Assembly: GCA_934045075.1 (NCBI GenBank)
Contig: OW203724.1
Span: forward strand, 19,273,143-19,337,142
Source of the DNA: Yponomeuta sedellus
Taxonomy: Eukaryota; Arthropoda; Insecta; Lepidoptera; Yponomeutidae
Direction of reading: 5' to 3'
Length of the DNA stretch: 64,000 nucleotides
A model generated the notes under the pieces. It did no database searches, was not told the DNA's origin, and saw only the letters and a list, made by a program, of their open reading frames with translations. The first letter of the stretch is position 1. Every line of letters begins with the position of its first letter. The translations under genes were made by a program, and so were the position numbers. Of this stretch, positions 43,775 through 54,065 are shown piece by piece.

Positions 43775-44505
43775 GTAGTCACTAGAAAGAAAACGACGTG
43801 ACACTGTTTCGAGAGGTGAGGTAGATAGTGGTCACTAGAAAGAAGACGACGTGACACTGATTCGAGAGGTGAGGCATACAGTGGTCACTAGAAAGAAAAC
43901 GACGTGACACTGTTTCGAGAGGTGAGGCAGACAGTGGTCACTAGAAAGAAAACGACGTGACACTGTTAAGCAGAGGTCAGGTGGACAGTGGTCACTAGAA
44001 AGAAAACGACGTGACACTGTTAAGCAGAGGTTAGGTGGACAGTGGTCACTAGAAAGAAAACGACGTGACACTGTTAAGGAGAGGTCAGGTGGACAGTGAT
44101 CACTAGAAAGAAAACGACGTGACACTGTTAAGCAGAGGTCAGGTGGACAGTAGTCACTAGAAAGAAAACGACGTGACACTGTTAAGCAGAGGTCAGGTGG
44201 ACAGTGATCACTAGAAAGAAAACGACGTGACACTGTTTAGGACAACTCAGAGGGATGGTGGTCACTAGAAATAAAACGCCGTGACACCATTTTAGAAGAG
44301 GTCCGGTGGGAAGTGGTTAGAGAGAGATGTGACACTAATACGAGTAAAACTAAGTAGGTACGCAGTGATCCCTAGAAAGAAAAAAACTATGTGACATTGT
44401 TGAGAGCATGTTGAGAGGTATACAAGCGGTGGTCACTAGAAAGAAAACGTAGTGACTCCGTTTTGCGTGTAGGTCGCCGCTAGAAAGGAAACGACGTGGC
44501 GACCT
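43775..44505 (+). repeat. Leader tandem array of hairpin units, 53-54-bp period
   Basis: GTCACTAGAAAG starts at 43,778, 43,831, 43,884, 43,937, 43,991, 44,045, 44,099, 44,153, 44,207 and 44,261, then in diverged form near 44,315, 44,366, 44,431 and 44,472. Each good unit reads ACAGT(G)GTCAC, then about 15 nt (TAGAAAGAAAACGAC), then GTGACACTGT: a stem of about ten pairs with one bulged G. The diverged last unit reads GGTCGCC...GGCGACC, so both sides changed together. The minus-strand 132-codon frame is an artefact of the 54-bp period. Confidence 0.9.
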
Positions 44506-45514
44506 TAGAAATTATTTAGAAGCGCTAGGCACACGAGTATTTTTTAAAGAAACGCTTCGTATTTTGTAAGTCGTCACAGCATAATAGAAAACTGACGTCA
44601 TGCTATAGATCGACCTGCTTGATAATGATAAGGTACATGTCACGAACACACCTTTCATAATGTTATCTATCAGCATCTAATGTATTTTAAAGATCGTGAT
44701 ACCTAATAGATTTTAATCATCATTCTGTGGCTAAGAGTATACATAAACCTATCTAAGAAGGATCACTTGATCACAGATTTCTATTGTTGACTACCTATTC
44801 AACAAAATCTAACAACACGAACACGAATGTAAAATCCGTATCATTCACTCAGTGATATTTTCTGTGATTGTATTTCCAGTAATCTGTAATAACTAAGCTG
44901 AGACTAACACAGAACAATGTTACCACTGGTTGATCGTTCTGTGATTACCACAAATTCTACTTCTGTTAGCTATAAGTTCCTAAACGCTACAGCTCTTCTG
45001 GAAGATATTACTTTGTACATTGACATTTTATAAAATGAAATTGTTTTTTTCAAAGTACCTGGGTACCTAGCTTCAAAAAGTTTTAACAAATTGATTGGCT
45101 CTCAGAACCTTTGTTTAGAAATCTATGAATATTATTGTTTGTGGTCGTTCAGTCAGGGTCGCAGTTCCGGTTCACACTTTTTTTTCTCTATTTCCAGGCT
45201 TACCTGCATTAGAGAGCTTTCGCGCACGAAAGACTCAGTTCTACTCTTTCTGTCTCTTTCTCACACAGTGTTTAAAGACGACGCGGGTCATTGCGCCGGA
45301 GAAGCGTTTACAGTGTAAATGGTGCGATGAATGAAATAAACTTCCGAACGGAACGGCAAAATTACTTTGAAAATATTCGAACGAAGTTTTATTTTGGTGG
45401 CGACCGACATTTTTTTTTCTTTTCGCTTCTTCTTCTTCTTTGCCGTTTTGAATAGTGAAATTGTGGGATATTTGTGAAATTATCTCGAGGAAACTACTAA
45501 ACAACTACTAAAAC
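44506..45514 (+). other. BEL leader, downstream part
   Basis: About 1 kb without a usable frame. It includes TTTCTCACACAGTGTTTAAAGA, an AATAAA near 45,336 and a TGGTGGCGACCG word at 45,395-45,406 that resembles the PBS of other insect LTR elements. Part of the leader may therefore be captured from another retroelement (inference). Confidence 0.4.
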
Positions 45515-45937
45515 GTGAGTATAATGACTTCTGAATATAAATCTATGTGTGAACTTCTACGCAGTGAATCTGATAAAATACTAGCGAGAAAGTTTGCGGC
45601 CCTACTGGTATGACTGCTTATAGGTGGTAAAATCATGACAAAAGTGGTTTACTTCTTCATTCACCGTCACCTATGTTTATAATAAACTATTAGAGCAGAA
45701 TGTCCTAGAAGTACCTATGCCTTTGTTCATCAGGTCAGAGAAATACAAGAAAATACCTCACTTTCAGTTTGAATCCTCGTGGCCCGAGCCGGGCGTGGCT
45801 CGAAGAGGCCACACGAAGCGGTTTACTCTTAATAAGCCTGTCGGCTAAGAGGAACAAAGGTATGTGAACATATTTTGTAGCTTAGGAACTAATTTGAAAC
45901 TGGAAATATTCTAATTGGTATTAAATCGCCATTACAG
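45515..45937 (+). other. Candidate leader intron (423 bp)
   Basis: Donor AAAAC|GTGAGT at 45,515 and acceptor CATTACAG| at 45,937 flank an AT-rich segment full of stops. The downstream side begins 19 bases before the Gag-Pol ATG. Splicing would bring that ATG close to the leader. Confidence 0.4.
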
Positions 45938-45956
45938 TCAGCAACACGAAGAAAGC

Positions 45957-48900
45957 ATGGAGCGGCCGTTGCTTCTTAGATTAGACCATGTAAAGAAAAA
46001 GACTGAAGAAGCTGTCCACCAGACAAAAGAAATGGTTGCTAGGTTCAAAACTGATGGAGTTACATTGTCTGAAATTAATAGGGTACAACTCACATTAACA
46101 GAAGCTATTAAGAGACTTCGATCTGATCTTCTTCACTGTCTCGATAAATTAGAAGGAATTCCACAAGACCTTGTTATACATTGCACAAATGTGGAGACAG
46201 AGGGAGAGGAACTTCTCGTAGAAGTGAAATGTATGCTGCAAGAAACCAATCACAACCCCAGCCAGTTTACTACTCATTCTGAAAGCCATGCACGACTGCC
46301 CCGCCTTGAGCTTCCAAAGTTTGAGGGTGATATTCTAAAATGGAATGACTTTTGGGACCAGTTTCAAGCCAGTGTACACAACAAAAGGATCCCAAAGGTA
46401 GAAAAGCTGCTGTACCTCCTGTCCCTCCTCAAAGGTGCGGCATTGGAGGCTGTGGAAGGACTAGCAACTACTAATGACAACTATGACATTGCAATAGATA
46501 CGCTCACTAAACGGTATGGCAGTAAGCACTTCCAAATTGATGCACACTATGACCAATTAACCAAGATGGAAAAGGCTTCACACACTTCATCAGAGTGTCG
46601 AAAGACACTAGATAAGATTGAGAGAATACTTAGGGTTCTTCAGTCCCTTGGAGAAAATATAGATAATAACCACCTCAGACTATCAATAATGAATAAATTC
46701 CCAGACAAGATAATTTATGAACTCAATTTGAACTTACCAGATCAAAGTGTTAAATCCATAAGAGACAGATTAGAATACATTGTTACAGCAATGGAACTTT
46801 CTCAACGGTCAGCTTTCTCTTTAGAAAGTGAATCAACTCGAAACGAATCTCCGGCTGCTTCAACTTCCACAGAAGCTTTATTCATACAGAATGGCAACAA
46901 TAGAAGGGAATTTCGCAATAAAGCATCAATTCAAAATAGAAAAACGTTTTTCAAGCATAGACAAGAAAGGGAAGCTTCATCTGGAAGCAATTTTGTTGGA
47001 TCTGGCCAAAAGAGGAAGTACAAAGATGAGAACTCAGCAGTGAAATCAAAGAAATCTCGAAAGACCTGCATCTTCTGTGGCGGAGATCATTTCAACGACC
47101 AATGCACTACGGTGAAAACTCTTCAGCAGAGAAAAGTGAAACTTGGCAGAAAGTGCTTCATCTGTTTTAAAGAAGGTCATGGTGCCAAGTTCTGCAAACA
47201 AAGAAAGCCATGCTACCACTGCTCTAGAGCACACAATCGTGCCTTATGCCCTCAGGCACTTAGTAAGGCACTATTTTATAATGAATCTGCTTTGCATATG
47301 ACTTGCAAGGCCATTAATACCAAATCTTGGTTACAGACTGCAACGGTAACAATAAAGAATAATGACAACCATCAAACATGCCGATTACTCCTTGATTCTG
47401 GAAGTCAAAGGAGTTACCTTACAGCACGGATGGCTAGACAACTAAAACTTTATACAGACACCGAAGATTTCCTCATGATCTACACCTTTGGCTCAGAGAA
47501 ACCGACAGAGACAACCAGTCCTTCAGCACAAATCAATCTGATCACAAAGAGAGGAACACACAAGTCTATAAGAATAAATATTGTTCAACATATAACTGAC
47601 CGGGTGCCTATTCAACCGAATGTAAAGCTTTCTCTAGATATAATGGCTGATGATGATACCGTAGGCACAGGTATAGACCTACTGATAGGAAATGACTATT
47701 ATTCTTCATTCATGAGAAATGAGATGATACAAGTAGAAGAAAATCTTTATATGATTAACACAGATTTCGGGTGGATGCTGTCAGGAAGCTCCAGTACCAT
47801 GAATGAAGAAAATGTTTTGTCCGTGATAACATACTGCCAATGTGATCCTGGTTATTCATATCTTATGGAACCAGACCTCCCACTGCGGAACATAGACATC
47901 AAGTTCCTATGGACACTGGAAGGTATCGGCATTACTGATTCCCCAAAGACCAACAGAGAAGAAGAGGCTGTAAAGCACTTCAATGAGACTGTAGTGTATC
48001 AGGAAGGCAGATATTATGTGAAGTGGCCATGGACTCAGTATCCACCTGACTTACCTAACAACTTTGGGTTAGCCTATGGAAGGCTAAAAGCCCTGTGCCA
48101 ACGATTGGACGTCTCAACAATGCAAGAATACTCGTCAATCCTGAAGGAGCAGTTAGATGCTACCGTAATAGAGACTATAGAACCAACAACACCCTGTCAG
48201 ACATCTCACCCAGTCCATTACTTACCGCACCATATTGTAAAGCAGAGTGGAAAGAAGAGTCGCATTGTTTATGACGCCTCTGCTAAGATGAAAGATCAAA
48301 ATAGTCTCAATCAATGCATGTTCCGAGGTCCCTGCATGCTTGAAGATCTCACAGCGTTGCTACTTTCATTCAGAACATATAGAATTGGCATCATTGCAGA
48401 TGTGGAGAAGGCATTTCTACAAGTCGGCCTACAAATGGAAGACAGAGATGTTACCAGATTTCTTTGGTTAAAAGATCCCGAAGAACCTGTGTCTATGCAG
48501 AATCTTCTTCACCTGAGATTTTGTCGTGTTCCATTTGGTGTGGTTGCCAGCCCTTTCCTGCTGACAGCCACTATTCGTTACCATTTGTCAAGAACAAACA
48601 ATGCCCTGTTGAGCAAAATAGCAGACAAATGCTACGTAGATAATTTAGTCACTGGTGTGAATTCAAGAAGTGAAGCCTGCGCCTTGTACCTTGAGACAAG
48701 ATCAGTTTTTCAATACATCTCTATGAACATCAGAGAATGGATTTCTAATGATAGAGGTTTTATCAATCAAATTCCTGATCAACACAGAATGACCCAAGAG
48801 GAACAAGTTAAAGTCTTGGGATTGATATGGAATGTGAGAAAAGATACTCTCCAACTTAATCTAAATAAAGAAGTTTTCAAAGAGGCGGAACTAAAGAATA

Positions 48901-51518
48901 GTCAAAACAAGAAAGGAGTCTTGAAGACCATAGCCTCCTTCTACGACCCATGTGGCTATGTAACACCTTTGATACTACCAGCTAAAATACTTTTACAACA
49001 GCTGTGGGAACAAAAGTATAAATGGGATACCACTTTGTCTGTAGAGCTTAACCAGCAATGGAAAAATATCGTCGATAATCTTCAAACAGCAAAACAGATA
49101 GAGATTCCGCGCTACGTCGGCAATTCGACAACTACTAAGGCCTCATACGAATTACATTGCTTTACGGACGCCTCGAAGAATGCTTATGCTGCAGCAGTAT
49201 ACCTGCGAGTCGATGACGGCCACCAAATAAAAGTAGAGCTCATGATGTCAAAATCACGCCTAACCCCTATTCAACAGAAAGACAGTTTAAAAGTTCCAAG
49301 ATTAGAGTTGCTTGGATTCGTCATTGGAAGTAGATTGCTGGCATATGTAAAGAATAGTATAGACCTGGAGATCTCCAAACAATACTTGTGGACTGACAGT
49401 ACAGTTGTCCTCAGCTGGATGAAATCAAATAAGTTGCTTCCACCGTTTGTTGCAAGACGAGTCGAGGAGGTGAAGCGAAATATAGTTCTTAAAATGTGTT
49501 ATATTAACACAAATTTAAATCCAGCTGATATAGCAACCAGACCTGAACTTTGGCATAAACAAGAATTGTGGTTCCATGGACCACAATTCCTCACAAAAGA
49601 CAAGAGATTTTGGCCAGACGAGATAGATTTACAGAACTTTACTTATGTGGCCGCGGAGGATCTGGACGCCGTGCTTCCAGAAGTTTCGACGAACGTTAAG
49701 GCTCGGTCTGATAGTCAGTATCAGCAACATGACATCATGGTAAATCTGGATTCAGTGACAGATGAGAGTGTGAAAGAAATTCGCCGCCTACAAGCTCATT
49801 ACTTTCCTGATGAAACTCAAGGAAAAGAAACCCATTTAACAAGAAATCTGGGACTATTCTTTGACGTTGATGGTGTACTTAGATGTCGTGGTCGTATGAC
49901 GCACACAGAATGGTCTTACGAGATGAAGCATCCGATCTTAATCCCTAAAAATAGTGAGTTCACAAATAAAGTCATTAGAGAAGCTCACATTAACAACTAT
50001 CATGTGGGAGTGTCCCATACTTTGAGCATCATAAGACAGTTATATTGGATACCCCAAGGGAGAGCGCAAGTACAGAAAGTGTTAAAAAAGTGCCCTCAGT
50101 GTATTAAACATAGCGGGGGTCCATACAAACTACCTGAAACGCCAGCTTTGCCAGCAGAACGTGTCAACTACTCTACACCTTTCACATATACTGGCATGGA
50201 CTACTTTGGACCTTTATTTGTAAACACAAGCACTGGTAAAGAAAAGAGATGGGTTTGTCTTTTTACTTGTCTGGCAGTGCGAGCAATCCACCTAGAGATA
50301 GTGAGAGATTTATCAGCTGAAGAATGCCTTCTCGCTGTTAGAAGATTTATCTCTTCCAGAGGACTTCCTAACCTTATTGTATCAGACAATGCTCTTCAAT
50401 TTAAGTTGACTTCCGAGGTATTGTCAAGCTCATACTGTATCCAACAAAAAATTAAATGGAAATTCATTCCACAATTAGCTCCTTGGCATGGTGGTTTCTA
50501 CGAACGTTTAATAGGTCTTGTCAAGCACTGTCTGAAGCGAACATTAGAGAAGCATCTCCTGAGAGACAACCAGTTATCTACCATAATGAAAGAAGTTGAA
50601 GCTGTGATAAATACAAGACCTCTAACCTGTGTCAGTTCAGACCTAGATTATATTTTGAAGCCAGCCGATTTCATCACACTGGGAAAATGCATAGCTACCG
50701 AGAAATCAGACAGTGTAATGCTACCAGATTGCACAATCACCAAGCAGGACCTGATTGAGAGCTGGCGAAGAGGCCTAATGATAATGGGTGAATTTAAAAA
50801 TATGTTTGTTAGTCAGTATTTGCAAAACCTACGTGAAAAGTACAAACAGTCTTACCGACAGCCAAGAGTAATTTCAGAAAAAATACCATCCATTGGAGAT
50901 ATTGTGCAAATCAAAGATGACTCTAAGAACAGAACAAATTGGAAAGTTGGCAAAATTACGTCTCTTTTGAAAGGATCTGACGGTCAGTGCAGAGTTGCAA
51001 AAGTGAAAGTTGGAGACACCGAATTTACACGTTCTGTTGGGCACCTGTACCCTTTAGAAGCAGAGCCTAATGCAACCGAGATGATTGGGACAGTTTCAAA
51101 TGCGAAAACGGACTTCAGAACTACGGTGGAACCGAATCCGGAACCACCTGATGCCCGCATGGAGGGGCTAAATAGAGAATTTTGTACGCTGAGAACAGAT
51201 GGGGATGAGTTGTTACGTCAAGTTGAGAATAATAATGTAAAGTTTAACCCCGAGCAAGAGTTAGGAGACAAAGACTGTAGAAACGACTTAAACAGAACTG
51301 GTGTTAGAACAGAGAGTCCTTGCCCAGAGCAAAGTGAGGATTATGGTAGTGTAGAGTTCCATTACAGAGATACAGAGTTGGGCAATGAGGAAGCGGACAT
51401 AGAAGTCTATGATGCCCAAGAAGAAGAGTCGGTAGAGACCAAGACGAGGAGAGCCGCGGCCATTAAAGCGAGAGAGAAGATCGCTGAATGGACGCGGCAA
51501 CTGGTCGCTATCCTCTGA
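45957..51518 (+). CDS. gag-pol: BEL/Pao Gag-Pol polyprotein (1,853 aa)
   Basis: One unbroken frame; the first in-frame ATG (45,957) starts MERPLLLRLDHVKKK, a coiled-coil-like Gag N terminus. Order: Gag domain of the DUF1759 type (about 118-270, LPKFEGDILKWNDFWDQF); three Cys/His knuckles (about 370-440); Pao-type aspartic protease (DSGS at 480); reverse transcriptase (YDASAKMKDQNSLN at 772; catalytic motif YVDN at 893 where YxDD is usual); RNase H (FTDAS at 1,069); integrase zinc module (HVGVSH...CPQC, about 1,345-1,385), catalytic Asp in GMDYFG (about 1,413), Asp in VSDNALQF (about 1,474), Glu in WHGGFYERL (about 1,516); then a DUF5641-type C domain (GDIVQIKDD, about 1,647) and an acidic tail. 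Length is usual for BEL/Pao. The protein would be self-cleaved to form particle, copy RNA and integrate cDNA. Confidence 0.96.
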   Translation: MERPLLLRLDHVKKKTEEAVHQTKEMVARFKTDGVTLSEINRVQLTLTEAIKRLRSDLLHCLDKLEGIPQDLVIHCTNVETEGEELLVEVKCMLQETNHNPSQFTTHSESHARLPRLELPKFEGDILKWNDFWDQFQASVHNKRIPKVEKLLYLLSLLKGAALEAVEGLATTNDNYDIAIDTLTKRYGSKHFQIDAHYDQLTKMEKASHTSSECRKTLDKIERILRVLQSLGENIDNNHLRLSIMNKFPDKIIYELNLNLPDQSVKSIRDRLEYIVTAMELSQRSAFSLESESTRNESPAASTSTEALFIQNGNNRREFRNKASIQNRKTFFKHRQEREASSGSNFVGSGQKRKYKDENSAVKSKKSRKTCIFCGGDHFNDQCTTVKTLQQRKVKLGRKCFICFKEGHGAKFCKQRKPCYHCSRAHNRALCPQALSKALFYNESALHMTCKAINTKSWLQTATVTIKNNDNHQTCRLLLDSGSQRSYLTARMARQLKLYTDTEDFLMIYTFGSEKPTETTSPSAQINLITKRGTHKSIRINIVQHITDRVPIQPNVKLSLDIMADDDTVGTGIDLLIGNDYYSSFMRNEMIQVEENLYMINTDFGWMLSGSSSTMNEENVLSVITYCQCDPGYSYLMEPDLPLRNIDIKFLWTLEGIGITDSPKTNREEEAVKHFNETVVYQEGRYYVKWPWTQYPPDLPNNFGLAYGRLKALCQRLDVSTMQEYSSILKEQLDATVIETIEPTTPCQTSHPVHYLPHHIVKQSGKKSRIVYDASAKMKDQNSLNQCMFRGPCMLEDLTALLLSFRTYRIGIIADVEKAFLQVGLQMEDRDVTRFLWLKDPEEPVSMQNLLHLRFCRVPFGVVASPFLLTATIRYHLSRTNNALLSKIADKCYVDNLVTGVNSRSEACALYLETRSVFQYISMNIREWISNDRGFINQIPDQHRMTQEEQVKVLGLIWNVRKDTLQLNLNKEVFKEAELKNSQNKKGVLKTIASFYDPCGYVTPLILPAKILLQQLWEQKYKWDTTLSVELNQQWKNIVDNLQTAKQIEIPRYVGNSTTTKASYELHCFTDASKNAYAAAVYLRVDDGHQIKVELMMSKSRLTPIQQKDSLKVPRLELLGFVIGSRLLAYVKNSIDLEISKQYLWTDSTVVLSWMKSNKLLPPFVARRVEEVKRNIVLKMCYINTNLNPADIATRPELWHKQELWFHGPQFLTKDKRFWPDEIDLQNFTYVAAEDLDAVLPEVSTNVKARSDSQYQQHDIMVNLDSVTDESVKEIRRLQAHYFPDETQGKETHLTRNLGLFFDVDGVLRCRGRMTHTEWSYEMKHPILIPKNSEFTNKVIREAHINNYHVGVSHTLSIIRQLYWIPQGRAQVQKVLKKCPQCIKHSGGPYKLPETPALPAERVNYSTPFTYTGMDYFGPLFVNTSTGKEKRWVCLFTCLAVRAIHLEIVRDLSAEECLLAVRRFISSRGLPNLIVSDNALQFKLTSEVLSSSYCIQQKIKWKFIPQLAPWHGGFYERLIGLVKHCLKRTLEKHLLRDNQLSTIMKEVEAVINTRPLTCVSSDLDYILKPADFITLGKCIATEKSDSVMLPDCTITKQDLIESWRRGLMIMGEFKNMFVSQYLQNLREKYKQSYRQPRVISEKIPSIGDIVQIKDDSKNRTNWKVGKITSLLKGSDGQCRVAKVKVGDTEFTRSVGHLYPLEAEPNATEMIGTVSNAKTDFRTTVEPNPEPPDARMEGLNREFCTLRTDGDELLRQVENNNVKFNPEQELGDKDCRNDLNRTGVRTESPCPEQSEDYGSVEFHYRDTELGNEEADIEVYDAQEEESVETKTRRAAAIKAREKIAEWTRQLVAIL

Positions 51519-51538
51519 CTTCTTCGGCCGTTCGGGAG

Positions 51539-52170
51539 TGTCGCGAATCGTCGCGAATGCACGTCATGATACCGGATAATCTGTGAGTAGTTTTGTTTTT
51601 GATAGTTTTTGACGTTGGGTAGGGAGAGAAGGTTGGAAAAAAGATGGCGGAAGAAGAGGGAGTGACGAGTGAAGGCGCGTGGAGAAAAGAGTGGTGAATT
51701 AGAACAATTTGGGTGAGATCGTTTTATGTTATATTGAGATAAGGAAATGTAGAGGTCCAGAGAGAGAAGAGAATCTTTAGTTAAAGAGTTATGAGGGTAA
51801 AACTCGAACGGGCAAAGTATCGTCTCGTTCTGTGTTTGAGTTGTGGAGGTCGAGGCAGGCTATGAGGGGTGGTTTGGAGGCCTGTGGGGGGCCAAGAGCG
51901 GCACCCCCTTTGTTTATCGTGACTAATAGAAAAGAGAGGAATAAAGAGATATCGCGTTGGATGATGCGATTCATAAAGAGGATTATTGGCATTAGAAATG
52001 CCTCCACGACGCTTACAATAACCAGGCGTCTCGACTATTACAATTAATCATCTCCTTTATGTGTATTTTCAACTATATCCCGTGTAACCCAAATCCTTTG
52101 TCGCCTATGTTTGTCCCTTCACACCTAGGCACAGTTCGGTTAGAGTTATTTAGCATTTATCGTGGCGACA
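51539..52170 (+). repeat. BEL 3' LTR (632 bp)
   Basis: The same as the 5' LTR except about two visible changes (CAATTTGGG for CAATTCGGG; GGCGACA for GGTGACA). Followed by CAAGT. Confidence 0.95.
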
Positions 52171-52175
52171 CAAGT

Positions 52176-52627
52176 TTAATGCAGGTCTTAGAACAAAATA
52201 AAAAATCTCGACGCTCAATATTAAAGTAAGGCGTATTAAATACCTATAGATCTAAACGTTTAAAGCACTTCGGCAGATTTTATGCCTGAAATGAATGAAT
52301 AATAATAATAGCCGGTATTGTGGTATAACTAGCAGTGGAGTTTTTTTAAAAAGATGGTCATAATAAATGCTTCGTTCCCGAACGCTTATACAATACACCA
52401 AACAAATTAAGTATTTTTTGCATAAGGTTTTGTTATCGGTATCGAGCTTTTACGCACGATGACTACCGTCAAAAACACAACGACAGAAATTCTTAATTAA
52501 GATCTATTAGTAACGATTGTGAATACTTTGATGCTGTAGATGTAGCATATGATTATCACAATTACAATTACATGCAACCTATGTTTATGTATTTATTTAT
52601 GTTACTTTTTAATTAATTTTTAATTTT
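52176..52627. other. AT-rich noncoding stretch
   Basis: Nothing nameable; AATGAATGAATAATAATAATA near 52,290 may be an old tail. Confidence 0.4.
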
Positions 52628-52730
52628 TAGCCCATTGGCTCAATTGGTAGAGCGCTGGTACGGATAGCCAGAGGTTGCGGGTTCGAATCCCGGCATAGGT
52701 GAAATTTTTAGCCTCTAAATAGGTTTTTAT
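52628..52730 (+). repeat. T1 SINE fragment
   Basis: tRNA-like body (AGCCCATTGGCTCAATTGG, GGTACGGATAGCCAG, B-box GGTTCGAATCC) plus the end CCTCTAAATAGGTTTTTAT. The 5' part is absent. Confidence 0.75.
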
Positions 52731-53959
52731 ACTTTTTAATAATGATTACATTTACGTATTTATATATAAAAATAATATCTACTTGTTTATCTATTTGTTT
52801 ATAATAATTAACAAACAAATGATCTATTAGGATGAGGAAATGGTGTTGTTTAGAATCACAATTTAGTATTGTTATATAAGTAATTATGTAAGTTGTGTTG
52901 ATCCGGTTTTGTGAATTAGTTTTTTTTTAACGTAATAACTCAGTACATTGTACCTTCTGAGTTAACCTATAATTTGCTATTTAGTTTGTCTATTATAAGA
53001 TGTATGTTACATTGTAAAGCTGGTTGGTTTCCTGAATAAAAATAAATAAATCACTTAATTTTCATATTATCTATTTCATATAATTGTGTATATAAGTGTA
53101 TGGAATGTACCAAAAGATGAAATAATTTCAACACAATCAGTGATTTTTTTGTCAGAAGAGTCCGATGGTATTATTATTCCGGCATTAAGTTAACAATGAG
53201 TACGGTTCCAATGAGTATCACTATTTACAGAACGTAACTAATTTCTATTCCACATTTGGCGCCCGTGGCGTCTCTTACGCGACACCGTAGATTATTGGCA
53301 CTGTAAATCAGCCAGATTGGACACGCTCGCTAAACAATACATCACTGACAACGCGACGTTTTAAGATAGGTGCCAATTTTGTGTAAAAGGGAATACATTC
53401 TCGTCGAGCGATTTTCGGGCCATGATATTGCTTGCTAACACGGTATGACAGGTATTGAGTTTAGATGAAAATAGTGCAGCGTTGACTTTAAAACTGATGC
53501 GGGCAATTTATTTTTGATGTGTTTGATTTATAAGCCCCTCTTTCATGCGCTGTTCCGTCTTGTTTTAGTATCGGATAAGGACAGATTTGTCACAAAACAT
53601 TGATCTTGGTAAACTACAATCAGTTGTAATCTCAGTAGGATATATTTTAAATACACATTTGTGTATTTTATTATAACATTATTTTGATGTTTAATTCAGC
53701 CTGTTGTAACCCCAATAAATAAACTAAAATAAAAATAAAAAAAATTGTCGTGTGCCGCGGTAATTCACAACTTACCGCTTTTGTTAATACCCTCAAAAAA
53801 CGCTCACTAATATAGTCTGTGGTGGAGATTTTACAACGAAAAGACTGAACCACAGGTTAAATACGTGAAGAATTATGTAAGGTAAGGCTCAAAAAAGCAA
53901 AATTTAAAAGAATGCAGCGCTTTAATTTAAGCAGCTTAGAAATCTATCCTATGCTTCAT
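52731..53959. other. AT-rich noncoding stretch
   Basis: No gene is supported. A possible LINE-type 3' end lies near 53,020-53,050 (CCTGAATAAAAATAAATAAA). Confidence 0.45.
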
Positions 53960-54065
53960 GCAAATATAACAAAGTAAAATTGTTACCAAGAGCTTGTCGA
54001 TAAACTGCATAAGCAGTTTGGCAAATGATGTATTTTCGTGTCTTCTTTGAATACATAAATAAAAC
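53960..54065 (+). repeat. LINE 3' UTR, same family as 11.7 kb
   Basis: TTGTTACCAAGAGCTTGTCG, AAACTGCATAAGCAGTTTGG and an AATACATAAATAAAA tail repeat the 3' UTR at 11,685-11,790. Confidence 0.6.

Larger units (their letters stand above)
43047..52170 (+). mobile_element. BEL/Pao LTR retrotransposon, apparently intact (9,124 bp)
   Basis: Two 632-bp LTRs (TGTCGCG...GACA), differing at about two positions by eye, frame one continuous Gag-Pol frame with all expected BEL/Pao domains. The 5-bp target duplication is CAAGT (43,042-43,046 and 52,171-52,175). The leader is long (about 2.3 kb) and holds a hairpin-forming tandem array and a possible intron. There is no envelope-like frame after pol; the coding region stops 20 bp before the 3' LTR. 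It is the only large element here without coding breaks. Confidence 0.95.

Noticed and set aside
43835..44233. 132-codon minus-strand frame with an 18-residue repeat
   Set aside because: The 54-bp unit is a multiple of three, so one frame stays open by chance. It breaks in the 53-bp units and lies antisense in a retrotransposon leader.
43778..44290. CRISPR-like direct repeat array
   Set aside because: Units are contiguous tandem copies without unique spacers, within an insect retrotransposon leader.
45915..45956. Extension of the BEL Gag-Pol frame upstream of 45,957
   Set aside because: The extension starts at a non-ATG codon, and a strong splice acceptor lies within it; the first ATG is the simpler start.
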